NCBI RefSeq assembly: GCF_002077695.1
Contig: NZ_MWUE01000009.1
Span: 1-64,000 of the forward strand
Source: Pantoea latae
GTDB taxonomy: Bacteria > Pseudomonadota > Gammaproteobacteria > Enterobacterales > Enterobacteriaceae
Reading direction: 5' to 3'
Length of the DNA: 64,000 nt
Within the stretch, counting starts at the first letter, position 1, and each line of letters begins with the position of its first letter. Shown here in pieces: positions 40,895 through 52,896 of this stretch. The position numbers and the translations under genes are program-made. The notes under the pieces are model-generated. The model saw only the letters and a program-made list of their open reading frames with translations, was not told the DNA's origin and ran no database searches.

Positions 40895-40928
40895 GACTCC
40901 CTTTCCCGATGGCGGGAGAGGGAGTCGT
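40895..40928. terminator. Bidirectional hairpin between pyrE and slmA
   Basis: CGACTCCCTTTCCCG (40895-40909) pairs with CGGGAGAGGGAGTCG (40914-40928) with one mismatch and a 4-base loop. It sits in the 44-bp gap between two convergent genes. Confidence 0.8.
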
Positions 40929-40931
40929 TCG

Positions 40932-41528
40932 TTACACCAGCTGCGCGGCGAGCAGCGGCCAGCGGGTATCGAATTCGGCGGTCGGGCGAAAGCGAAACTC
41001 TGAACGCACGTAGCGCGACAGCACCCCTTCGCAGAAGGCCAGCAGCTGGCTCGCCAGCAGCGCTTCGTCTGTTTCGAAGCCTTCGCCTTCACGCATTCTC
41101 CGCTCGCGCATGACCTGGCGCAGCTGCACCTCAATCCGTTCAAACAGCTGGTTGATGCGCCCCTGCAGACGATCCTGCTCAAACATCAGCGCATGGCCGG
41201 TCAGAATACGCGTCAGCCCCGGATTACGCTCACCAAAACCCAGAATCAATTGCACGATAAGACGCAGGCGCGTCATCGTCTCTTTTTCATCTTTCAGGAT
41301 CAGATTGATGCGGGTAATCAGGCTGTCTTCGATAAATTCAATCAGGCTGTCGAACATGCGCGTTTTGCTGGGAAAGTGGCGATAGAGCGCCGCTTCAGAC
41401 ACGCCGACGGTGGCGGCCAGCTTGGCGGTGGTAATGCGCTGGCTACCGTCACTGGACTCCAGCATCTGCGCCAACGCCTGCAAAATTTCTTCGCGACGGT
41501 TCCGTTTGGCGATTTTTTTCTCTGCCAT
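40932..41528 (-). CDS. slmA: Nucleoid occlusion factor SlmA
   Basis: SlmA is a TetR-family DNA-binding protein that blocks FtsZ rings over the chromosome. The 198 residues match E. coli. The helix-turn-helix is at about 28-50 ([23 protein letters not shown], in segments), followed by a helical FtsZ-binding dimer domain. It lies 110 bp after dut on the same strand, as in E. coli. Confidence 0.96.
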   Translation of the reverse strand: MAEKKIAKRNRREEILQALAQMLESSDGSQRITTAKLAATVGVSEAALYRHFPSKTRMFDSLIEFIEDSLITRINLILKDEKETMTRLRLIVQLILGFGERNPGLTRILTGHALMFEQDRLQGRINQLFERIEVQLRQVMRERRMREGEGFETDEALLASQLLAFCEGVLSRYVRSEFRFRPTAEFDTRWPLLAAQLV

Positions 41529-41638
41529 GACCTTAAAAACCCCTGAAATTCACCTTTAACAGGCACACCTTCTTATCAGCCCTGAGCGCAGGCTCAAGGC
41601 TGGTAAGAAATAAACAGATGGTTAAGCAAAAACGGGCG

Positions 41639-42097
41639 TTACAGACGTCCGGAGTGACCGAAGCCGCCTTCGCCGCGGTCGCTGGCGTCGAAATCTTCCA
41701 CCAGGTTGAACTCCGCCTGCACCACCGGCACAAAGACCAGCTGGGCCAGGCGATCGCCCGGCTGCAGCGTAAAGCTCTGCTGGCCGCGGTTCCAGACCGA
41801 TACCATCAGCTGGCCCTGATAGTCCGAGTCGATCAGGCCCACCAGATTGCCCAGCACGATGCCATGCTTATGGCCGAGGCCGGAGCGCGGCAGGATAACC
41901 GCCGCCAGCGTCGGATCGCCGATGTGGATCGCCAGGCCGGTCGGCACCAGCGTGGTCATACCTGGGGCGATCTCCAGCGCGCTGTCCAGACAGGCGCGCA
42001 GATCGAGCCCGGCGGAGCCAGAGGTGGCGTAGGTGGGCAGGGGAAACTCCGCGCCCACGCGCGCATCAAGAATCTTTACGTCGATTTTTTTCATCAT
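41639..42097 (-). CDS. dut: dUTP diphosphatase
   Basis: Dut hydrolyses dUTP to dUMP, keeping uracil out of DNA and feeding thymidylate synthesis. The 152 residues match E. coli. The trimer motifs [32 protein letters not shown] and C-terminal [11 protein letters not shown] are all present. I start at the ATG at 42097 ([10 protein letters not shown]) as in E. coli. It overlaps the end of coaBC by 32 bp in another frame and has no clear ribosome site, so translation is probably coupled to coaBC. Confidence 0.96.
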   Translation of the reverse strand: MMKKIDVKILDARVGAEFPLPTYATSGSAGLDLRACLDSALEIAPGMTTLVPTGLAIHIGDPTLAAVILPRSGLGHKHGIVLGNLVGLIDSDYQGQLMVSVWNRGQQSFTLQPGDRLAQLVFVPVVQAEFNLVEDFDASDRGEGGFGHSGRL

Positions 42098-43298
42098 AAA
42101 GGCGGACAATCTCGTCTAATAAATGTTGGCCAAGGAGCGTCTTATCGCTGAGCGGTAAGCGTTTTTCTCCCTCCTGCCAAAAAAGGTGAAGCGCGTTGGT
42201 ATCGCTGTTAAATCCCTGTCCGGCCTGCGCCACGTCGTTGGCGCAAATCAGGTCCAGATTTTTACGTACCCGTTTTTGTCGGGCGTATTCTTCCACATTC
42301 TGGGTTTCAGCGGCAAATCCAACCACGTAGGGACGGTTTTGCTGCATGGCGGCGACGCCCGCCACAATATCGGGATTCTTTACCAGCTGTAGCGTGACGG
42401 CATCGTCTTCGCTGCCCTGTTTTTTCATCTTTTCCGGCGCGATGGTCGCGGCGCGATAGTCCGCGACGGCGGCGCTGGCGATAAAAATCTGCTGCTGCGC
42501 CGCTTCCGCCATCACGGCGGCTTCCATCTCCTGCGCAGAGATAACGTCAACGCGCTTCACCGCAGGCGGCGTCGGCAGGTTAACCGGACCGGTCACCAGC
42601 GTCACGCGGGCGCCGCGTCTGGCGGCGGCGGCGGCGATGGCGAAGCCCATCTTGCCGGAGCTGTGGTTACTGATATAGCGCACCGGATCGAGCGCCTCGC
42701 GCGTGGGACCGGCGGTGATCATAATGTTGAGATGTTGCAAATCGTTGACGGGCGACGCCCACTGCGCCGCGTGGTCGACAATCGCCAGCGGATCGAGCAT
42801 CCGGCCCGGTCCGACGTCGCCGCACGCCTGGCTGCCGCTGTCGGGGCCCCAGATCAGCAGGCCGCGCGCCTCAAGCTGCTGCAGGTTGTGCTGCGTCACG
42901 GCGGCGCGATACATCTGCTGATTCATCGCCGGCACCACGGCGACGGGTGCGGCGGTGGCAAGGCAGGCGGTGGTAACCAGATCGTTGGCCATGCCGGCGG
43001 TCAGACGGGCGATCAAATCGGCCGAAGCGGGCGCCAGCACCACCAGGTCCGCCCATTTTGCCAGCTCGATATGGCCCATCGCCGCTTCGGCGGCGGGATC
43101 GAGCAGGTCTTCAAACACCGGATAACCGGAAACGGCCTGCAGGCTGAGCGGCGTAATAAAAGCTTTGGCGGCGGGCGTCATCATCACGCGCACCTCGGCG
43201 CCGCGTTCGCGCAGGCGACGCACCAGCTCGGGCGTTTTATAGGCTGCGATGCCGCCGCTCACGCCAAGCAGAATTTTTTTTCCGGCTAATCCCATCAT
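42066..43298 (-). CDS. coaBC: Bifunctional phosphopantothenoylcysteine decarboxylase/synthetase CoaBC
   Basis: CoaBC couples phosphopantothenate with cysteine (C-terminal CoaB, CTP) and decarboxylates the product (N-terminal flavoprotein CoaC) in coenzyme A synthesis. The 410 residues match E. coli Dfp (406). CoaC marks are [26 protein letters not shown] and PAMNQQMY. CoaB marks are [25 protein letters not shown] and KNPDIV. It is in operon with dut and divergent from radC. Confidence 0.97.
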   Translation of the reverse strand: MMGLAGKKILLGVSGGIAAYKTPELVRRLRERGAEVRVMMTPAAKAFITPLSLQAVSGYPVFEDLLDPAAEAAMGHIELAKWADLVVLAPASADLIARLTAGMANDLVTTACLATAAPVAVVPAMNQQMYRAAVTQHNLQQLEARGLLIWGPDSGSQACGDVGPGRMLDPLAIVDHAAQWASPVNDLQHLNIMITAGPTREALDPVRYISNHSSGKMGFAIAAAAARRGARVTLVTGPVNLPTPPAVKRVDVISAQEMEAAVMAEAAQQQIFIASAAVADYRAATIAPEKMKKQGSEDDAVTLQLVKNPDIVAGVAAMQQNRPYVVGFAAETQNVEEYARQKRVRKNLDLICANDVAQAGQGFNSDTNALHLFWQEGEKRLPLSDKTLLGQHLLDEIVRLYDEKNRRKDS

Positions 43299-43479
43299 GC
43301 TATTGGCCTCATGTGGCTGGATGCCGCGTCAGACGCGGCGAAGTGGCAGGACTCTATCATAAAACCCTCTGCACACCTTTTCACCCCTTGCGTTTGCGAG
43401 CCGCCTCGTAATTCTGCCAGAAGATACTGGTTAAGTATACAGTGTCTGGTCATGATGTCGCTAACCGCAGGAGGCAGAT

Positions 43480-44136
43480 ATGGAAGCGATGACACCACGG
43501 GAAAAATTACGGTCGATGGGCGCGGCGGCGTTGAGCGACGCGGAGCTGCTGGCGATTTTTTTGCGCACCGGCGCGGTGGGGGTGAACGTGCTGACGCTGG
43601 CGCAGCAGATGCTGCAGCGTTTCGGCTCGCTTTATCACATCATGACCGCTGAACCGGCGGCGTTCAGCGAGATAAAAGGCGTCGGCGCCGCCAAGCTGGC
43701 GCAGCTGCACGCTATTGCGGAACTGGCGCGACGCTTTTTCGCCAGCCAGATGGCGCGGGAAGATGTGATGGCGAACCCGCAGGTGACGCGGCACTATCTG
43801 CAGAGCGTGCTGGCGCATCAGGAGCGCGAGGTGTTTATGGCGCTGTTTCTCGACAATCAGCATCGGGTGCTGCAGGCGCAGACGCTCTTTATGGGCTCGA
43901 TCAACAGCGTCGAGGTGCATCCGCGCGAAATCGTGCGCGAGGCGCTGAAGGTCAACGCCGCGGCGGTGATCCTCGCCCATAATCACCCTTCCGGCATGGC
44001 GGAGCCGAGCCGCGCCGATCGGCATATTACCCATAAAGTGAGCGCGGCCTGCACCCTGCTGAATATTCGCCTGCTCGATCATCTGGTGATCGGTCACGGC
44101 GAATATGTCTCTTTTGCCGAACGCGGCTGGCTGTAA
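43480..44136 (+). CDS. radC: RadC family JAB/MPN-domain protein
   Basis: The 218-residue protein has an N-terminal helix-hairpin-helix region (LSEIKGVG-type: [16 protein letters not shown]) and a C-terminal JAB metallo-domain with the zinc motif HNHPSG and downstream SRAD. RadC was once linked to repair, but its true function is uncertain. The ribosome site AGGAGG 6 bases before the ATG is strong. It is divergent from coaBC and upstream of rpmBG, as in E. coli. Confidence 0.94.
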   Translation: MEAMTPREKLRSMGAAALSDAELLAIFLRTGAVGVNVLTLAQQMLQRFGSLYHIMTAEPAAFSEIKGVGAAKLAQLHAIAELARRFFASQMAREDVMANPQVTRHYLQSVLAHQEREVFMALFLDNQHRVLQAQTLFMGSINSVEVHPREIVREALKVNAAAVILAHNHPSGMAEPSRADRHITHKVSAACTLLNIRLLDHLVIGHGEYVSFAERGWL

Positions 44137-44206
44137 AAAGCCAGGGCCGCCAGGTGCAGATGGCGGCTTTTTGCGCGATCTTCAGGGATCTTTATCTGTT
44201 CGGGAC

Positions 44207-44235
44207 TTGAGCACTTGCGCTGAGCGGCGTATACT
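44207..44235 (+). promoter_or_regulatory. rpmBG promoter
   Basis: TTGAGC (44207-44212) and TATACT (44230-44235) with an ideal 17-bp spacer form a strong sigma-70 promoter. The predicted start near 44242 leaves a leader of about 138 nt before rpmB. Confidence 0.82.
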
Positions 44236-44241
44236 ACGCCA

Positions 44242-44616
<375 letters not shown>

Positions 44617-44624
44617 GGAACTGA

Positions 44625-44795
<171 letters not shown>

Positions 44796-44810
44796 TTTTG
44801 GTGTTCTGTG

Positions 44811-44837
44811 AAAAACCCGGCTTCGGCCGGGTTTTTT
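44811..44837 (+). terminator. rpmBG terminator
   Basis: CCCGGC-TTCG-GCCGGG (44816-44831) is a stem capped by a stable UUCG tetraloop, preceded by A residues and followed by six T. Confidence 0.95.
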
Positions 44838-44864
44838 GTTTTTGCCGCTTTTTGAGGAGAGAAC

Positions 44865-45674
44865 ATGCCGGAATTACCCGAGGTCGAAACCAGCCGACGC
44901 GGCATTGAACCGCATCTGGTGGGCGAAAAGATTTTACATGCCGTGGTGCGCAATTCGCGCCTGCGCTGGCCGGTGTCGCAGGAGATCCATGCGCTCAGCG
45001 ATCAGCCGGTGCTGAGCGTGCAGCGCCGCGCCAAATATCTGCTGCTGGAGCTGCCGCACGGCTGGATCATCATCCATCTCGGCATGTCCGGCAGCCTGCG
45101 CGTGCTGCCGGAAGAGCAGCCCGCCGCGAAGCATGACCATGTCGATTTAGTGATGAGCAACGGCAAGGTGCTGCGCTACACCGATCCGCGCCGCTTTGGC
45201 GCCTGGCTGTGGAGCACCGATCCCGAAGGGAGCAATGTGCTGGCGCATCTGGGGCCTGAGCCGCTCAGCGACGCCTTTAGCGGCGACTATCTCTATGAGA
45301 AGTCGCGCGGCAAGCGCACGGCGGTGAAGCAGTGGCTGATGGATAACAAAGTGGTGGTGGGCGTCGGCAATATCTACGCCAGCGAATCGCTGTTCACCTC
45401 CGGGATCCTGCCCGATCGTCCGGCGATGAGCCTGAGTGACGAAGAGGCGCAGCGGCTGTGTGCCACCATCAAAGCGGTGTTGCTGCGATCGATAGAGCAG
45501 GGCGGCACCACGCTGCGCGACTTTTTACAGAGCGACGGCAAACCCGGCTATTTCGCGCAGGAGCTGCAGGTGTATGGCCGCGCCGGCGAGCCTTGTCGCG
45601 CCTGCGGCACGCCGATTGTCAGCGGCAAGCACGGGCAGCGCAGCACCTTCTGGTGCCCTAACTGCCAGCACTGA
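44865..45674 (+). CDS. mutM: Formamidopyrimidine-DNA glycosylase MutM
   Basis: MutM removes 8-oxoguanine and formamidopyrimidines from DNA. The 269 residues match E. coli. The catalytic N-terminal Pro and Glu are in MPELPEVE (Pro1 after Met removal), the H2TH region lies around [14 protein letters not shown], and a C-terminal zinc finger has Cys pairs CRAC and CPNC. The gene is convergent with coaD; the two stop codons abut (TGATCA, 45672-45677). Confidence 0.97.
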   Translation: MPELPEVETSRRGIEPHLVGEKILHAVVRNSRLRWPVSQEIHALSDQPVLSVQRRAKYLLLELPHGWIIIHLGMSGSLRVLPEEQPAAKHDHVDLVMSNGKVLRYTDPRRFGAWLWSTDPEGSNVLAHLGPEPLSDAFSGDYLYEKSRGKRTAVKQWLMDNKVVVGVGNIYASESLFTSGILPDRPAMSLSDEEAQRLCATIKAVLLRSIEQGGTTLRDFLQSDGKPGYFAQELQVYGRAGEPCRACGTPIVSGKHGQRSTFWCPNCQH

Positions 45675-46926
<1,252 letters not shown>

Positions 46927-46927
<1 letters not shown>

Positions 46928-48201
46928 TAGTGGGCCCGTGGCGGTAAATGGGGTTCGAGTAACTGTAGCAGACGCTGCAGCGCGCCCTGGTTCTGGTGCA
47001 GCACCTCAACCGCATGGCGGCCGTAGTAGAGGCGGTAATCTTCATCCTGCAGCAGATTTGCCACCTCTTTCTCCAGCGACACCACGTCGGTCACGGTAAT
47101 CAAACCCTGCGCCTCCTGCAGCTTGCCGCAGATATCTTTGAAGTTCCAGGTGTGCGGGCCCATCAGCACCGGAATGGCGTGCGCCGCCGGCTCCAGCGGG
47201 TTGTGACCGCCGCGCTCCACCAGGCTGCCGCCGACGAAGGCGAGATCGGCAATGCCATAGAGCAGCATTAGCTCGCCCATGGTGTCGCCAATTACCACCT
47301 GCGTCGAGCCAGAGGGAATTTCGCCGCTGCTGCGCAGAATAAAGCTGAAGTTGCGCTTGTGCGTCAGGTCGCGCGCGTCGCTAAAGCGCTCGGGATGGCG
47401 CGGCACCAGAATCAACAGCAGATCGGGAAAGGTTTGCAGCAGACGACGATGCGCGTCCAGCACGATCGCCTCTTCCCCTTCATGGGTGCTGGTGGCGATC
47501 CAGACCGGACGGCGCGGCGCCCACTGGCGACGCAGCGTGATGGCGCGGGCGGCCAGTTCAGGCGTCACGGAGATATCGAATTTCAGGCTGCCGGTAACCG
47601 CCAGCTGCGAGCGCTTCAGCCCCAGCGCCAGGAAGCGATCGCCATCTTCCGCGTTCTGCGCGGCGATCAGGGTGATGCGTTGCAGCAGGTCGCGCATAAA
47701 GCCGCCCAGCTTGCGGTAGCCTTTAGCGGACCGTTCCGACAGGCGCGCATTGGCGATCACCAGCGGGATCTGGCGCTGATGCAGGATGCGAATAATATTG
47801 GGCCACAGCTCGGTTTCCATAATGATCACCAGGCGCGGATTGACCGTGTCGAGGAACCGGTTGATGGCGCCGGGCAGATCGTAGGGCAGATAGACGTGAT
47901 GCACATCTTTGCCGAACGCCGACTGCGCCCGCTCGGATCCGGTCGGCGTCATAGTGGTGACGGTGATCGGCAGCGTGGGATAGCGGTGACGCAGCGCGCG
48001 CACCAGCGGGATCGCCGCCAGGGTTTCGCCGACGGAAACCGAGTGCAGCACAATGCCGTCCGGCTCCACTTTACCTGTGCAATAGCCGTAGCGTTCCGCC
48101 CAGCGTTTACGGTACGCCGGCGCTTTACGGCCGCGCAGCCAGAGGCGCAGCCAGATGAGCGGCTGAATAAGGTAGAGCAGAACGGTATAGAGGGTTGTCA
48201 T
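46927..48201 (-). CDS. waaA: Lipid IVA 3-deoxy-D-manno-octulosonic acid transferase WaaA
   Basis: WaaA adds two Kdo residues to lipid IVA at the inner membrane. The 424 residues match E. coli (425). An N-terminal membrane anchor (about 1-20, [14 protein letters not shown]) is followed by [18 protein letters not shown], with the catalytic Glu in [21 protein letters not shown] is the C-terminal donor site. It shares one base with the waaE start. Confidence 0.97.
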
Positions 48202-48286
48202 AGTTATCGTTTCGACAGCCTGGCAGAAAAATTATCACGTAAATCAATCTATGTTATCAGAAAGGCCAGACAGGCTCACCACTTTG

Positions 48287-49420
48287 TCAGCGGCGCGCCA
48301 GTACCTGCTGATAAAGCGAAGTCAGCGACTGCGCCAGCCGCTGCGGGCCATAAGGTTCGATTCTGCGCCTTGCGGCTTCGCCTAAACGCGAATCAGCCGA
48401 AAGCGCCGGTATCGCCATAATCGCCTGGGTTAACGCCTTGATATCCAACGCATCGCAAACGAAGCCTTCCTGACCAGCGGTAATAAATTCCGCGCCGCCG
48501 CAGCCGGTGCTGGTGATCACCGGCAGGCCGCAGGCCATCGCCTCCAGCACCACGTTCGGAAAGGGATCGTAGAGCGTCGGCAGCAGCAGCCCGTCGGCGG
48601 CGTGATAAAAGGGCTGCACATCCTGCTGCACGCCGACAAAGCGCAGACGGTCCAGACAGTTCAGCTGATTCGCCAGCTGCTGATAGCGCGACAGCTGCTT
48701 GTCCTGGCCGACCACGATCAGGTAGCGATCGCTTTTCGCCAGCGCCTCGATGGCCGCCTTCAGCCCTTTGCGCTCAAAGCCGGAGCCGACGTAAATCAGC
48801 ACCGTGGCGCTCGCCGGCAGCTGTAGCTGCTGGCGCGTCGCCTGACGGCTCGCCTCGCTGGCGGGCTGGAAGCGCTGGGCGTCAATGGCGTTATGGATAA
48901 CGTGGATTTTCTCCGCGCTCAGCGAAAAGCAGCGCAGGATATCGCGCTTCACCATCTCTGAATTGCAGATCACCGCTTTTAGCGACGGGGCGTTAAACAT
49001 CTCCGCCTCCGCCCGCAGCACGTAGCGATGATAGGGGCTGAGCGCGGCGCTCAGGCGCTGCCACGGCGAAACGATACGCGCGCGCTGCTCCAGCCAGACG
49101 CGATGCACGCCGTCGCCGGCGCGAAATATGTCGCAGCCGGCGATGCGCTCGTGGCTCTGAACGATATCGAAGCGCTCTTTCTCCCAGCAGGCGCGCGCCG
49201 CGCGGGCAAAGCCGCGTTCGCGCGAGATGCGGCCCAGCTTAGGCGGATTGCAGATGTGCAGATGCCAGTCGGGATTCGGCGTGCCCTGCCAGCTGCGCGT
49301 AATGATGTTGAGATCGAGCTGCTCGCTGCCGAGCGCCTCCAGCGCGCGTGAGATAAAGCGTTCGGCGCCGCCGTCGGGACGGTATTTTTGCCGGACGATG
49401 GCCAGGCGTACTTTAGTCAT
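48287..49420 (-). CDS. wabG: LPS core GT4 glycosyltransferase, WabG-like
   Basis: The 377-residue GT4 protein starts KVRLAIVRQKYRPDGGAERF, has YVGSGFERKGLK and the GT4 donor region PTLYDPFPNVVLEAMACGLPVI. It resembles WabG of Klebsiella, which adds GalA to heptose II, more than E. coli WaaG. I set the start at the ATG at 49420 (MTKVRLA), which overlaps the waaQ stop by 8 bp; a 12-residue upstream extension is not supported. Enzymatic specificity is inferred. Confidence 0.78.
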   Translation of the reverse strand: MTKVRLAIVRQKYRPDGGAERFISRALEALGSEQLDLNIITRSWQGTPNPDWHLHICNPPKLGRISRERGFARAARACWEKERFDIVQSHERIAGCDIFRAGDGVHRVWLEQRARIVSPWQRLSAALSPYHRYVLRAEAEMFNAPSLKAVICNSEMVKRDILRCFSLSAEKIHVIHNAIDAQRFQPASEASRQATRQQLQLPASATVLIYVGSGFERKGLKAAIEALAKSDRYLIVVGQDKQLSRYQQLANQLNCLDRLRFVGVQQDVQPFYHAADGLLLPTLYDPFPNVVLEAMACGLPVITSTGCGGAEFITAGQEGFVCDALDIKALTQAIMAIPALSADSRLGEAARRRIEPYGPQRLAQSLTSLYQQVLARR

Positions 49421-50489
49421 GTAAGAAATTCCTTGCGGCCTCGACCACATCCTCAACCGGAATGGCGCTGAGATAGCGCTGGTGCGTATTGGTATCGATG
49501 GCGTCGGGATCGGGCAGCGGGCCGTAATCGCCCGCCCAAATCACCTGGTTATGATCGCCCCACGGCCGCCAGAACTGCAGTTTAGTCGGTCCGAACAGCG
49601 CGATGCAGGGCGTGTCGAGCGCAGCGGCCATATGCATCGGCGCGGAATCCACGCCGATAAAAAGCCGGGCGCGGTCGATCAGCGCCGCCAGCTGCGGCAG
49701 AGAAAGCTGACCGGCCAGCGACACCAAATGCGGCGTGGTGCAGAGCGCCTGAATGCGCGCGATCATCGCCATTTCATGCTGGTCGGGCGCGGCAGTCAGC
49801 ACCACTTTGCGCTCTGCCTGCGCCAGCTGGTCGATGGTCGCAGCGACCTTCTCCTCTTCCCAGCATTTGAAATTCCAGCGCGAGGTGGGCTGCACCACGA
49901 TAAAAGGCGTGTCAACGCCCTGTTCCGCCAGCAGCGCATCGACTTTCTGCCCGTCGACGGCGCTGTAGTGCATAGAGGCGCGCGCGCCCTGCGGCGCAAT
50001 GCCGAGCGGCGTCAGCGCCGTCATATTCTGCTCAACGGTATGCAGCTGATTGTGATTGCGGGTTGGTACCAGGCAGTTGTGGCAGAGCCGCCAGAAGGCG
50101 TTGTCGCGCTTGTTAAAGGCGAAGCCGATACGCAGCGGCGCGCCGCTAAACAGGGTGATCAGCGCGCTGCGCCACTGATCGGCGAGATTGATCACGATAT
50201 CGTAACGGCTGGCGCGCACGGCGGCGAACAGGTCGCGCTCGTGGCGCAGCTTGCGCCAGCTTCCTTCCTGCTTCCATTTGCGGTCGATAACGTGCAGCTG
50301 GCGGATCGCCGGATGCGCCTCCAGCATCGGCCGCGTCTCTTTGTAGAGCAGCACGTCGATACTGGCCTGCGGATAGCGCTGGCGCAGCGCGTTGATCACC
50401 GGCGTGGTCAGCAGCATATCGCCGTGATGGCGCAGCTTAATAAGCAAAATATTGTGTGGGTTAACGTCTGCGTGAGTCGGGTTTGCCAT
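49413..50489 (-). CDS. waaQ: LPS heptosyltransferase III WaaQ
   Basis: WaaQ adds heptose III to heptose II of the inner core. The 358-residue GT9 protein has ILLIKLRHHGDMLLTTPVIN near the start and the heptosyltransferase C-terminal FIGVDSAPMHMAAALDTPCIALFGPTKLQFWRPWG. The start at 50489 (MANPTHAD) is chosen because the upstream extension (to 50531) has no family match. It is upstream of wabG in an operon. Confidence 0.9.
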   Translation of the reverse strand: MANPTHADVNPHNILLIKLRHHGDMLLTTPVINALRQRYPQASIDVLLYKETRPMLEAHPAIRQLHVIDRKWKQEGSWRKLRHERDLFAAVRASRYDIVINLADQWRSALITLFSGAPLRIGFAFNKRDNAFWRLCHNCLVPTRNHNQLHTVEQNMTALTPLGIAPQGARASMHYSAVDGQKVDALLAEQGVDTPFIVVQPTSRWNFKCWEEEKVAATIDQLAQAERKVVLTAAPDQHEMAMIARIQALCTTPHLVSLAGQLSLPQLAALIDRARLFIGVDSAPMHMAAALDTPCIALFGPTKLQFWRPWGDHNQVIWAGDYGPLPDPDAIDTNTHQRYLSAIPVEDVVEAARNFLHD

Positions 50490-50561
50490 ACACAAATGCC
50501 TGTAATTTTCAGTGAGGCGATTGTAGGGCAAACCCTTCAGGGGTGAAACCTGCGGCGGCGG

Positions 50562-51557
50562 TTATTTGTCGCGCCAGCGCCAGAGGCGGCCAAGCCACAG
50601 CAGCAACTGATACCACTGTTTGACGCCGCGCGCGTTACGCAGCATACGCAGGTGGGTTTTGCTGGCGAAAATATCGTTGATCATCGCCTGCTTCGCCGCC
50701 GGATCGGGCTCGCGGCGCACGCAGTGGCAGACGCTGAGCGCCTCATGGGTGATTTGCGCATGAAAAGTGGGATAAATCGTCACGCTCTTTTTATAGCGCG
50801 CGTTGATCTCCTCCAGCATGCGGGCGATTTTTAAGTAATGACGCTGATACTCCACGTTGCGCTGGCCGGTGCGTTTGCGGTTGCTGATCGAGGCGTCGTG
50901 CAGGTAGTAGCGATAGAGCACCTGGTCGGTGTAGCGGACGCGCCGCGCGTTGAACATAAACTCGGTGGTCCAGGGAATATCCTGATGATGCAGGCCCGGC
51001 TCAAACCAGAGCTGCTTCTGTTCGATCAGCGAGCGGCGATAGATGCCCAGCCAGACCACGTGCAGATAGCGGCGCGTTTTCAGCGCGGTGTTGAGCCACT
51101 CTGCGCCGCCCAGCACCGGCGTGCTGCGCAGACGATCCAGCGGGATCATCGGCCTGGTGCGTTGATCGCGCTGAAAGAACCATTCGGCGTTGCACTGCGC
51201 GGCGTCGAGATCGTCCTGCTCCGCCATCTCCACCAGCGTCTGGTACATCTCCGGCCGCATGGTGTCGTCTGAGTCCGGGAAAGTGACATATTTGCCACGC
51301 GCGATGCGCAGCCCGGCGTTGCGCGCGCGCGACACGCCGCCGTTTTCCTGATGGATGACGGTAATGTGGGGATGCTGCGCCGCATACGCCTCGGCGCGCG
51401 CGCCGGAATCGTCGGTCGAGCCGTCGTCGACGATGATGATCTCCAGCGAGGTCAGGGTCTGCGCCAGCAGCGACTGCATAAAGGCATCGAACATCTCGCC
51501 CGCGTTGTACATGGGGGAGATGATGCTGAGCAGCGGTGAAGTGGGAGTTGAATGCAT
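50562..51557 (-). CDS. waaH: LPS core glucuronosyltransferase WaaH (YibD), GT2
   Basis: The 331-residue protein aligns with E. coli YibD/WaaH over its length: LSIISPMYNAG, EIIIVDDGSTDDS, LDAAQCNAEW, HVVWLGIYRRSLI, GLHHQDIPWTTEFMFNA, NVEYQRHYLKIARMLEEIN and a basic C-terminus. In E. coli PhoB induces WaaH, which adds glucuronic acid to heptose III. I see no clear Pho box upstream. The ATG at 51557 (MHST) matches the E. coli start; an upstream ATG at 51602 has its Shine-Dalgarno too close. Confidence 0.85.
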   Translation of the reverse strand: MHSTPTSPLLSIISPMYNAGEMFDAFMQSLLAQTLTSLEIIIVDDGSTDDSGARAEAYAAQHPHITVIHQENGGVSRARNAGLRIARGKYVTFPDSDDTMRPEMYQTLVEMAEQDDLDAAQCNAEWFFQRDQRTRPMIPLDRLRSTPVLGGAEWLNTALKTRRYLHVVWLGIYRRSLIEQKQLWFEPGLHHQDIPWTTEFMFNARRVRYTDQVLYRYYLHDASISNRKRTGQRNVEYQRHYLKIARMLEEINARYKKSVTIYPTFHAQITHEALSVCHCVRREPDPAAKQAMINDIFASKTHLRMLRNARGVKQWYQLLLWLGRLWRWRDK

Positions 51558-51758
51558 AAGCTCTGTTTTTTTAGTTTGTGCTTTCGATAATTCTGACGAC
51601 ATCCTTTAACGTCAGCCGTACCCGCCGCGATGCGAGGTAAAAATTGCCCGGCTAATTATGGGGACTGATATGCTTTTTGTGACGCATTTCATGCGGTTAT
51701 CGCATCTTATTTCGCTCTGTCAGGCCCGCGCTAGCGTAGCCTGACGCTGGCCTGCCTG

Positions 51759-52727
51759 CTAGTCGCGGCGCTTTTGCATAAAGCTGGCGTGATATTCCGT
51801 CAACGTGCGTCCCTGAAAGCGCGGGCCGACCCAGCTGAATAGCGCCTCCAGATCCGCATACAGCCGCTCGATATCCTGTTCGTTTTTAAACGTCGGGCTG
51901 CCATCCGGCATAAATTCTGAAGAGTGCAGCATAAACTCCACATAATCCTGGCCTTCCGCCAGCGATTGTTCAATCACCCGCTTCATGCTCGCCACATTGC
52001 CGCCGGAAGGGCGCAGCCAGTAGACCGCCGGGCTACGCTGCTTGCCGCGCAGCTTATAGATGCCCTGCTTAAAGGCGCTCATTAGTGGAGAATATTTATA
52101 CTGGATGCTCATTGGCACTTCCAGCAGCGGCGATTCGCCGGGGCGAGAGATATCGCTGGGATCGATAAAATAGGCGCTGCGCGGAAAATGGGTGTAGTCC
52201 GTGCCGCCGTTGCCCTGCGGCGCGCCGCGGTTGAAGCGCCAGTTTACGCGCGGCGTCACGGAGCAGTCGACCAGATAGCCCAGTTCGGTGAGCGCCGCTG
52301 CGTAGCGTTCGTCGAACGCCCAGCGGCCGGCGCGATGGCTGCGCATTTTGGTCTGAAACGTCTCTTCCAGCAGCTGTGTCATAAAGGCGACTTTGGCGCG
52401 CAGCACATCGTCAGGGTATTCAATCAGGTAGGGCTGCCAGCGCCAGTCGTCGTCTGTCAGCGGCGCTTCCGGCGGGCTGTTCCAGGCGTGCAGATGCATG
52501 CCGACTTCGCCCTGATTGCGCGCGATCACGTCGCGCGCAAATTCGACATAGGCGGGATCGATTGCCATTTCATAGTTGGTCAGCCAGGTTGGCTTCAGGC
52601 CAAAGCGTTCGCACAGAGACTGAAAGCGCGGCAGAAACGCCGTATTACGCGTGGTGATGGTGCGATGGTTGCGCCAGAGATTATCGCCTTCAGTGTCGAT
52701 GGTAATAAGGAATGATGGCTGTGTCAT
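51759..52727 (-). CDS. wabN: LPS core deacetylase, WabN-like
   Basis: The 322-residue protein starts with FLITIDTEGDNLW, a polysaccharide-deacetylase (NodB-type) first motif, and has MHLHAWNSP and RAGRWAFDERY for metal and catalysis. In Klebsiella WabN removes the acetyl group from a core GlcNAc added by WabH, leaving glucosamine. A wabH-like gene is immediately divergent here, which fits. The start at 52727 (MTQPSFL) has GGAAGAC before it; a 20-residue upstream extension is not supported. Confidence 0.78.
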   Translation of the reverse strand: MTQPSFLITIDTEGDNLWRNHRTITTRNTAFLPRFQSLCERFGLKPTWLTNYEMAIDPAYVEFARDVIARNQGEVGMHLHAWNSPPEAPLTDDDWRWQPYLIEYPDDVLRAKVAFMTQLLEETFQTKMRSHRAGRWAFDERYAAALTELGYLVDCSVTPRVNWRFNRGAPQGNGGTDYTHFPRSAYFIDPSDISRPGESPLLEVPMSIQYKYSPLMSAFKQGIYKLRGKQRSPAVYWLRPSGGNVASMKRVIEQSLAEGQDYVEFMLHSSEFMPDGSPTFKNEQDIERLYADLEALFSWVGPRFQGRTLTEYHASFMQKRRD

Positions 52728-52896
52728 AGTGTCTTCCCGAACGCCCTGAAAAGGCGCAATAGTACGCCGGGCCGTCAGCCCGCGCAAAGGCTTGTATCAT
52801 CGGCATGCCGCATTTACTGCTTGTCGGCGCTTCCGTACTATAGCTGAGCAAGGAGAGTCCTGATGGCGGGCTTTTCTCTTTCAATAAGGAAATACT

